From positions 1 to 61,437 of the forward strand of contig NZ_NIOF01000022.1 of assembly GCF_002205645.1 (NCBI RefSeq): DNA of 61,437 nucleotides, read 5' to 3'. Under the pieces are notes generated by a model. It was not told where the DNA came from. It did not search any database and was given only the letters and a program-made list of their open reading frames with translations. This document shows, one piece after another, positions 57,084 to 61,437 of this stretch. Each line of letters opens with the position of its first letter. Position 1 is the first letter of the stretch. The DNA is from Roseateles aquatilis. GTDB taxonomy: Bacteria > Pseudomonadota > Gammaproteobacteria > Burkholderiales > Burkholderiaceae_C. Position numbers and translations under genes: made by a program.

Positions 57084-57718
57084 GTCGGCCACCGCAGCAG
57101 TTCGTCCACCAGTGCGGTGATTTCGCGCGCGGCGACGCTGTCCGGCGCCGTCTCGCGTGCCAGCCGGCCAGCAGCCACGCTGTCGGCGAACACGATGCGT
57201 TGATGCACTTCCGCGCGCAGCGCAGGAAGCGGCTGCTCGGCCAGCGCGCCGCGTGCTTCGCGTCCGATCACCGTGGTGCTCACGCGCCGGTTGATGACGA
57301 AGGCCGCGCGCAGCGCAGGCCGAAACACCTGCGCCTCGCGGATCAGCGCCACCATCTCGGCGCTGGCCCACAGGTCGTAGGGGCTGGGCTGCACCGGGAT
57401 CAGCACGCGCTCGGCCGCCAGCAGCGAGGAGCGCGCCAAGGCGGCGATGCGCGGCGGCCCGTCGATGACGACGTGATCGGCCCGCCTGGCGAGTTCTGGC
57501 GCTTCCTGGTGCAGCGTTTCGCGTGCGAGGCCCACGGCGCTGAACAGCCTTGGCAAACCTTGCTGGCTGCGGCGCTGCGTCCAGTCCAGCGCGGAGCCTT
57601 GCGGGTCGGCGTCCAGCAACACGACGTGTTGGCCGCGCATCGCCAGCTCGCCAGCGATGTGGGTAGCCAGCGTGGTTTTGCCGACGCCGCCTTTCTGGTT
57701 GAGCAGCGCGACGATCAT
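57080..57718 (-). CDS. parA: ParA-family partition ATPase
   Basis: 212 residues from the ATG at 57718. The deviant Walker A is right at the start (VALLNQKGGVGKTTLATHIA, residues 3-22), followed by VVLLDADPQGSALDW and VVIDGPPRIAALARSS. It is the short plasmid-type ParA without an N-terminal HTH. It would segregate the element, which matters if the excised circle replicates. The 253-bp region upstream holds the iterons. Confidence 0.94.
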   Translation of the reverse strand: MIVALLNQKGGVGKTTLATHIAGELAMRGQHVVLLDADPQGSALDWTQRRSQQGLPRLFSAVGLARETLHQEAPELARRADHVVIDGPPRIAALARSSLLAAERVLIPVQPSPYDLWASAEMVALIREAQVFRPALRAAFVINRRVSTTVIGREARGALAEQPLPALRAEVHQRIVFADSVAAGRLARETAPDSVAAREITALVDELLRWPT

Positions 57719-57971
57719 GGCCTGGCCCTCCCTGTTGGAAAGCCCGGTTGTTGCCGCTGTGCTTCGCGCCGCGTGGCGGTTTTCCACCGAGGTGCGGCGC
57801 TTCTACTACCAGTTAGATGTTTTAAGTTAGGGAAGTTAGGGGAGGCCGAAACCCGCGCCGTTATTGGCTTTGCGGCCGATCCGTACTCCTGATAGCACGA
57901 GAGTCGTACTCCCGATAGCACGATACCTCGTACTCCTGATAGCACGAGCCCGTCCACAAGCTGCGCACCGT
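57719..57971. promoter_or_regulatory. parA promoter / putative origin region with iterons
   Basis: This 253-bp region between repA and parA contains three iterons (listed separately) and an AT-richer part with three AGTTAG copies around 57811-57840. An origin of vegetative replication and the parA promoter may both be here. No DnaA box is certain. Confidence 0.55.
57882..57947 (+). repeat. Three 19-bp direct repeats (candidate iterons)
   Basis: CGTACTCCTGATAGCACGA occurs at 57882-57900 and 57929-57947, and with one change (CGTACTCCCGATAGCACGA) at 57905-57923. Start-to-start spacing is 23 and 24 bp, about two helical turns, so bound protein would stack on one face. The array lies between the repA stop and the parA start. 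Confidence 0.9.
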
Positions 57972-58841
57972 TTATCCCCGTGCCGCGAACGGCACGGGCC
58001 GGAAGGTCAGCAGCTCGGCGCTGTTGTCCGGCATCCGCTCGATGCCTAGGACGTAGCCGGGCAGCGACTGCCGCGCGACCAGTGCGCGCAGGTCGTAGGC
58101 GAAGTCTGAGAAGCGCGTGGCACTGCCCGATTTCCGATACAGGTGTCGGAAATCGAATTGCCAACCACCCGGCTGTCGCCCGCCGTGTTTGCGCACCAGC
58201 CGGTACAGCCATCGCTCGATGCCGCCCGTGAGCCGGAAATACGCTGGGTCGATGGTCAGCACCAGCGCGGCATCCATGACGCCCGCGTAAAACCAGTCCG
58301 GCAGGATCAGCTCCAGCCCTAAGGGCGTGCCCTTGGTATCGGCCAGTTCCTTCCATTCGTTGATCCACGAGAAGCGGTGCAGCCGTCTTCCCGTGGTCTC
58401 CCGAATGGACGTGGCCACCGTCGTGGATTGCAGGCGATCCAAGGCCGCCTTGAGGCGCTGGTAGTCGCGCAGCGACGTACCGCGCCCAATGAATCGCTGG
58501 ATCTCGTAGGGCGTGGCCTGCATGAGCCGCGATGGACGCAAGCCCGCGTCGCGCGCCTCCACAATCTGCGAAGCCGCCCAAATGAGCACATCTGCATCCC
58601 AAATCGTGGCGATGCCATGCTCCTGCGTTCCCTCCACGCGGATCGTGATGCCGCTGGCGCGGAAGTCGATCGGCGCCACGCGCCGCGACTTCGCCAGCGA
58701 GAAGAACGGAAAGGCCATCAAATCCTGGCTGTCGCGCGGCGCCATGTCGCCCGGCAGGGCACGGAACAGGTCGAGCTGTTCGCGCTCTGGCACGAGCCGC
58801 TGCCGGGACGGCAGCGCAGGGCTGGACATGGCGAAAGCCAC
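57972..58841 (-). CDS. repA: Replication initiator protein A (RepA, RPA family)
   Basis: 289 residues, or 285 from the ATG at 58829. Characteristic parts are LPGDMAPRDSQDLMAFPFFS, IATIWDADVLIWAASQIVEA, LKAALDRLQSTTVATSIRE and LILPDWFYAGVMDAALVLTI, ending in LTGGIERWLYRLVRKHGGR. RPA-type initiators are found in plasmids and ICEs. The iterons beyond its stop codon are its likely binding sites. Start not decided by a clear ribosome site. Confidence 0.9.
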   Translation of the reverse strand: MAFAMSSPALPSRQRLVPEREQLDLFRALPGDMAPRDSQDLMAFPFFSLAKSRRVAPIDFRASGITIRVEGTQEHGIATIWDADVLIWAASQIVEARDAGLRPSRLMQATPYEIQRFIGRGTSLRDYQRLKAALDRLQSTTVATSIRETTGRRLHRFSWINEWKELADTKGTPLGLELILPDWFYAGVMDAALVLTIDPAYFRLTGGIERWLYRLVRKHGGRQPGGWQFDFRHLYRKSGSATRFSDFAYDLRALVARQSLPGYVLGIERMPDNSAELLTFRPVPFAARG

Positions 58842-58855
58842 CCGCGCGCCAGCGG

Positions 58856-59146
58856 TCAGCGCGCACGGCTGTCCGCCGAATGCTGCTCGGCGTACTCGGG
58901 ATCGGATGTGCTCTCGAAGCTGCGCTCGGAAGCCCAGGCATCGAGATCGGCCACGGCGTACATGACGCGGCGGCCGAATTTGCGGAACTTGGGGCCGCCG
59001 CCCAGCACGCGCTGCTTTTCCAGCGTGCGCGGTGACAGTCGCAGGTAGTCGGCGGCTTCGTCGTTGGTGAGATAACGCTGCGGTTGCGCGACAGCGGCCG
59101 AGGTGGTTGCGGGAGCGGCGGCAGGCCGCAAGGGAGCAGGACGCAT
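58856..59146 (-). CDS. AlpA/MerR-like helix-turn-helix DNA-binding protein
   Basis: 96 residues. The start at 59146 is supported by GGAGG 8 nt upstream; ATGs further up are weaker. The HTH_17 core reads RYLTNDEAADYLRLSPRTLE, then GGGPKFRKFGRRVMYAVADL. Excisionase-type directionality factors and repA-linked activators share this fold. It is just upstream of repA (14 bp), so control of repA is plausible; an excision role is a second option. Confidence 0.88.
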   Translation of the reverse strand: MRPAPLRPAAAPATTSAAVAQPQRYLTNDEAADYLRLSPRTLEKQRVLGGGPKFRKFGRRVMYAVADLDAWASERSFESTSDPEYAEQHSADSRAR

Positions 59147-59229
59147 GGTGAGAACCTCCATCGGTTGCAGGGCTCCGGCCACACAGCGCAACCGGATGGA
59201 GGCAGTCTCAGAAAATGAAGCTCTCTTGC

Positions 59230-60003
59230 TCAGGGTCGTTTTGCGTGGCCTTCAAAACGACCCTTCTCAAGCGGCGCAAGCTGTGCTAGGCGGCGATAGC
59301 CGCCGCGCATCAGCGCATCGCCGCGCCGCGTCAGGCGGCGCACCTTGGAGCGCAGGCCGCCGTCGCTGTACCAACCGGCTGCGGCATCCACGCCGAACAA
59401 GCCTTCGGCCACATCGCGCAAGGACGCACCCGCCAGGGTTGCGTCGAGCGCCTGCAAGGTGTGCAGTTCCAGCAAGGCCGAATGCGATGGCCGGGGCCGA
59501 GCATTGGCCAGCGCCGCACCGGGCGCATGGCCGCGTGCAGGTGCGGCAGCACCGCCGTGATGGGCATAGGCGACAGCCATGCCGTCCTCCAGGCCGGGTG
59601 CCAGCGCGAAGCGCAGGCAATGGCCAGGGCTGCGCGCGATCAGCACCAGCCGCTTGCCATCGTGGATCAATTGCTTGTGACCAGGGATGCGCCAGAACGC
59701 GAAGGCGGTGGCATTCTGCGGTGGGTCGGCATCGGGGTAGAGCTGCACCACGCCGGCATGGCCGGGGAGCCAGGCCGGATGCGCGTCGCGCGCATCCAAG
59801 GCTGGGTCTTCCAGCAGGCGTAAGCCCCAGCGATGCGCCGCGTGCTGTGCCGCCTGCGGCCGGCGATGACGGTGCAGCCAGTCGAGCCGGTAGTCGGGAT
59901 GGCGCCGCAGGTACTCACAGGCCAGTGCGAGTGCATCGAGCCGCAGAACGTAGAGGTAGGCGGCGGTGGGATACCAGTGCGGGAAATGGTGAGGGCTGAC
60001 CAT
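59230..60003 (-). CDS. DUF2285 regulator-like protein (DUF6499/DUF2285)
   Basis: 257 residues from the ATG at 60003. The N-terminus reads YPTAAYLYVLRLDALALACE, then YLRRHPDYRLDW, as in DUF6499 domains. The C-terminal DUF2285 part has LRDVAEGLFGVDAAAGWYSD and LRSKVRRLTRRGDALMRGGY, which looks helix-turn-helix-like. Such proteins are fixed members of Tn4371-like and related ICE maintenance modules. Function not established; it may be a transcriptional regulator. Confidence 0.88.
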   Translation of the reverse strand: MVSPHHFPHWYPTAAYLYVLRLDALALACEYLRRHPDYRLDWLHRHRRPQAAQHAAHRWGLRLLEDPALDARDAHPAWLPGHAGVVQLYPDADPPQNATAFAFWRIPGHKQLIHDGKRLVLIARSPGHCLRFALAPGLEDGMAVAYAHHGGAAAPARGHAPGAALANARPRPSHSALLELHTLQALDATLAGASLRDVAEGLFGVDAAAGWYSDGGLRSKVRRLTRRGDALMRGGYRRLAQLAPLEKGRFEGHAKRP

Positions 60004-60346
60004 GACGAAAGCTCCTGTCGAACAGCAGGAACGTCGCCACGGGCCGATCAAAACGAAGCTATCGCATCCAGATCAAAACCATCATCTGCATCAATTCAAG
60101 CATGTAACATGCGGTGTCAAGACTGATTGGCTCCGGTGTATTGCGAATCCCGTCCGAATGCGACGACCGCCCGACCCGACAACGTCATGCGGCACAAAAC
60201 ACCGTGCCCGTACCCGCATAAAAGATCGTGACTGATTGGGTCACACCAGCACGGGTTGAATGCAAGAGTGCGGATTCAGACCGGACAGGTCTGGAATAAG
60301 ACTGAAATAGTCCCAATACGCCCCGCTTGGCCGCAGTGCGAACGGT
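60004..60346. other. 343-bp gap upstream of the DUF2285 gene
   Basis: No gene is seen. It contains GATCAAAAC twice (near 60047 and 60071) and an inverted repeat CAGACC-GGACA-GGTCTG at 60277-60293. It probably carries the promoter of the leftward DUF2285-AlpA-repA unit. Confidence 0.45.
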
Positions 60347-60694
60347 TCAATCGAGGATGGAACCATTCTCCTGGGCCAGCCGCAGATATTCCGACAGCGG
60401 GCGTGCCGCCTGAAAATACCGATCCCGCATCACGGGCTGCTTGCGTGGCCCGACGATGGATTCCAGATCGGACAGCTTCACGGTGCCCAGCTCGGGCATT
60501 CCCAGCCCCAGGTCGATCAGGCCAAAGGCCGTATCGCCATCGGCCGGATCGAGCGCGGCCAGCAGCCAAGTGAGATGCGCGTCCGGCGTGAACAACCGCA
60601 CCACGGGCAACGGGTCGATGGAGCCGCCAGCGGCGCGATTCTGGCCGTGGGCCAGCAACTGCCTGCGCTCGTCCTCGGTGATGAGTCGGTTCAT
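60347..60694 (-). CDS. DUF2958 protein
   Basis: 115 residues. The family opening is MNRLITEDERRQLLAHG, followed by PLPVVRLFTPDAHLTWLLAA, then DPADGDTAFGLIDLGLGMPE and LGTVKLSDLESIVG. DUF2958 proteins are common in conjugative elements; function unknown. It is leftward and divergent from the XRE gene. Confidence 0.9.
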   Translation of the reverse strand: MNRLITEDERRQLLAHGQNRAAGGSIDPLPVVRLFTPDAHLTWLLAALDPADGDTAFGLIDLGLGMPELGTVKLSDLESIVGPRKQPVMRDRYFQAARPLSEYLRLAQENGSILD

Positions 60695-60910
60695 GGGCAG
60701 CCCTTTCTTGGAACAAATCCACCGAAGCGTGAAAGCGTAAAGCCGTATCGGCGGATTTGAGGAAATGCACGGATTCGGTTTTGTGCTTCCGTGAAAAACC
60801 GCAAATGCGTATTTCTGTAAAGACGTAGAAGCACGAAAAAGGATTGATTCGGAATGAATGAGTTAAAGATAACGTGGTTTTAATTGTGCTGCGAATTGAC
60901 GCTTCTGTCT
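60695..60910. promoter_or_regulatory. Divergent promoter region, DUF2958 / XRE regulator
   Basis: 216 bp, AT-richer than the genes, with repeated short phrases such as GCGTAAAG, TGTAAAGACGTAGAAGCACG and CGTGAAAAA. The XRE protein probably acts here; no exact operator can be named. Confidence 0.4.
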
Positions 60911-61204
60911 ATGCAGAAGCGAACCGTCCAGCGCGGCCGACCGGCCGGCTCCACCACCCATGACGCCGAGCTGGCCCACGCCTTCGGCGCGGCGGTGCGT
61001 GCTCTGCGGATGGAGCGCGGCATCGCGCAGGAATCGCTGGCACACCAGGCCGGCATCGAGCGTTCCCACATGGGGAAGATCGAGCGCGGCGAGCACATGC
61101 CCACGCTGGCGATCATTTTCAAGATCGCTGGCGCGCTCGAATGCAGCACGGCAGTGCTAATGAGCGAGGCTGAAAGCCAGCTCGCAGCGGCGGCCCCGCC
61201 GTAG
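60911..61204 (+). CDS. XRE-family helix-turn-helix regulator
   Basis: 97 residues from the ATG at 60911 (a frame from 60884 adds nine residues). A basic N-terminus QKRTVQRGRPAGS is followed by an XRE/Cro HTH: AFGAAVRALRMERGIAQESL, then HQAGIERSHMGKIERGEHMP. It is rightward, opposite to the rest of the maintenance module, and lies before the right-edge gene. It may repress excision or transfer genes. Confidence 0.9.
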   Translation: MQKRTVQRGRPAGSTTHDAELAHAFGAAVRALRMERGIAQESLAHQAGIERSHMGKIERGEHMPTLAIIFKIAGALECSTAVLMSEAESQLAAAAPP

Positions 61205-61405
61205 GCGCTGGCCCGGCCGATCCGGCGCAAGCCGGTTCGGCGGTGTTCAAGGGGCGCCAAGTGCAGCGCGGCGGGGATGGGCCTTGCGCCGATCCCCTGG
61301 AGCAAGCGACGCGCGCAGCGCCGCAGGCGCGAAGGCGTGAGCAACTGTCTTAAAAGTCAAGACAGCGCATCGTGAAAATATCGAATTTCGTTATCGTTAT
61401 TCGAT
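61205..61405. promoter_or_regulatory. Promoter/operator region before the right-edge gene
   Basis: Two perfect inverted repeats: CTGTCTT/AAGACAG (61345-61351 and 61359-61365) and ATATCGAAT/ATTCGATAT (61378-61386 and 61399-61407, 12-bp spacer). The second overlaps the start codon of the next gene. Both are good operator candidates. Confidence 0.55.
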
Positions 61406-61437
61406 ATGAAAGAAAAACCAACACCCCGCGCCATGGA
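61406..61437 (+). CDS. Start of a gene running off the right edge (first ~10 codons)
   Basis: An ATG at 61406 opens MKEKPTPRAM and stays open to the edge. No usual ribosome site is visible; an inverted repeat overlaps the start. It is too short to identify. By position it belongs to the element. Confidence 0.35.
   Translation, partial: MKEKPTPRAM

Larger units (their letters stand above)
28510..61437. mobile_element. Tn4371-family ICE carrying copper resistance (right end outside window)
   Basis: The content and order are those of Tn4371-like ICEs: att, DUF2274, trbI-G-F-L-K-J-E-D-C-B, a copG-like gene, traG, a LysR gene, cargo, relaxase, traF, DUF2840, RHH, parA, repA, AlpA-like, DUF2285, DUF2958. 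About 32.9 kb is visible. The cargo is a cop cluster placed between the LysR gene and the relaxase. No integrase or second att is seen, so it continues to the right. Base composition falls relative to the flanking chromosome, most clearly in copRS. Confidence 0.9.

Overview
The window joins a stretch of high-GC betaproteobacterial chromosome (about 1-28,500) to most of an integrative and conjugative element of the Tn4371 family (about 28,502 to the right edge, not complete). The chromosome points to Burkholderiales, probably the Roseateles/Mitsuaria/Rubrivivax/Leptothrix neighbourhood. Reasons: very GC-rich codon usage, a PEP-CTERM protein, a PEP-CTERM-type CAAX-like protease, an MFS-PlsC fusion and betaproteobacterial-looking tgt, queA, argG, rlmJ and nemA. 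Species cannot be fixed from the sequence alone.

Chromosomal part. It opens with the 3' end of a very large YDG-repeat, Gly-rich surface adhesin closed by a strong terminator. Next come an orphan 4-helix-bundle/GAF sensor, a MOSC protein, an OYE-type reductase (nemA), a Tat-exported beta-helix protein, rlmJ, and a divergent NAD(P)-binding reductase/LysR pair. A CAAX-like protease, an MFS-PlsC lipid-recycling fusion, a small membrane protein, and a TPR-sulfotransferase facing an APS kinase (cysC) follow; cysC lies directly behind tgt. After these are a LuxR-type response regulator, a large lipoprotein, a 7TMR-DISM hybrid kinase and a YigZ protein. A small accessory island (21,754-23,948) holds a winged-helix gene translationally coupled to an AbiEii-like nucleotidyltransferase. 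A third unknown gene diverges from this pair across a perfect 20-bp AT-rich palindrome. Then come argG, a PEP-CTERM protein, queA and a Tat-type periplasmic solute-binding protein.

Element. The 8-bp Tn4371-family core TTTTTCAT lies at 28,502-28,509 on the minus strand, immediately outside the trb end. Inside it, read leftwards, are traG, a copG-like gene, trbB-C-D-E-J-K-L-F-G-I and a DUF2274 gene, most with 4-bp start/stop overlaps; together they encode a complete P-type (RP4 trb-like) mating-pair apparatus and coupling protein. Upstream of these lies a LysR gene (traR-like) followed by a second exclusion-type lipoprotein.

The cargo is a copper-resistance block (42,608-53,162). copA, copB, a DUF411 gene, a DUF2933 gene, a P1B ATPase, copC, copD and copK read leftwards, and copRS reads rightwards. 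A palindromic candidate cop box sits in the copA/copR divergent promoter, and the same 10-bp core recurs upstream of copK. Right of the cargo is the maintenance and processing core: a relaxase with DUF3363, a hairpin-rich possible oriT region, traF, a DUF2840 gene, a small ribbon-helix-helix gene, parA, repA with three 19-bp iterons between repA and parA, an AlpA-like regulator, DUF2285 and DUF2958 proteins and a divergent XRE regulator. The integrase and the other att site must lie beyond the right edge.

How the genes work together. The relaxase would nick oriT, TraG would couple the DNA to the Trb channel, and TraF would process the TrbC pilin. RepA, ParA and the iterons suggest that the excised circle can replicate and segregate. 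CopRS would sense copper and switch on periplasmic oxidation and sequestration (CopA, CopB, CopC, CopK) and export (ATPase).
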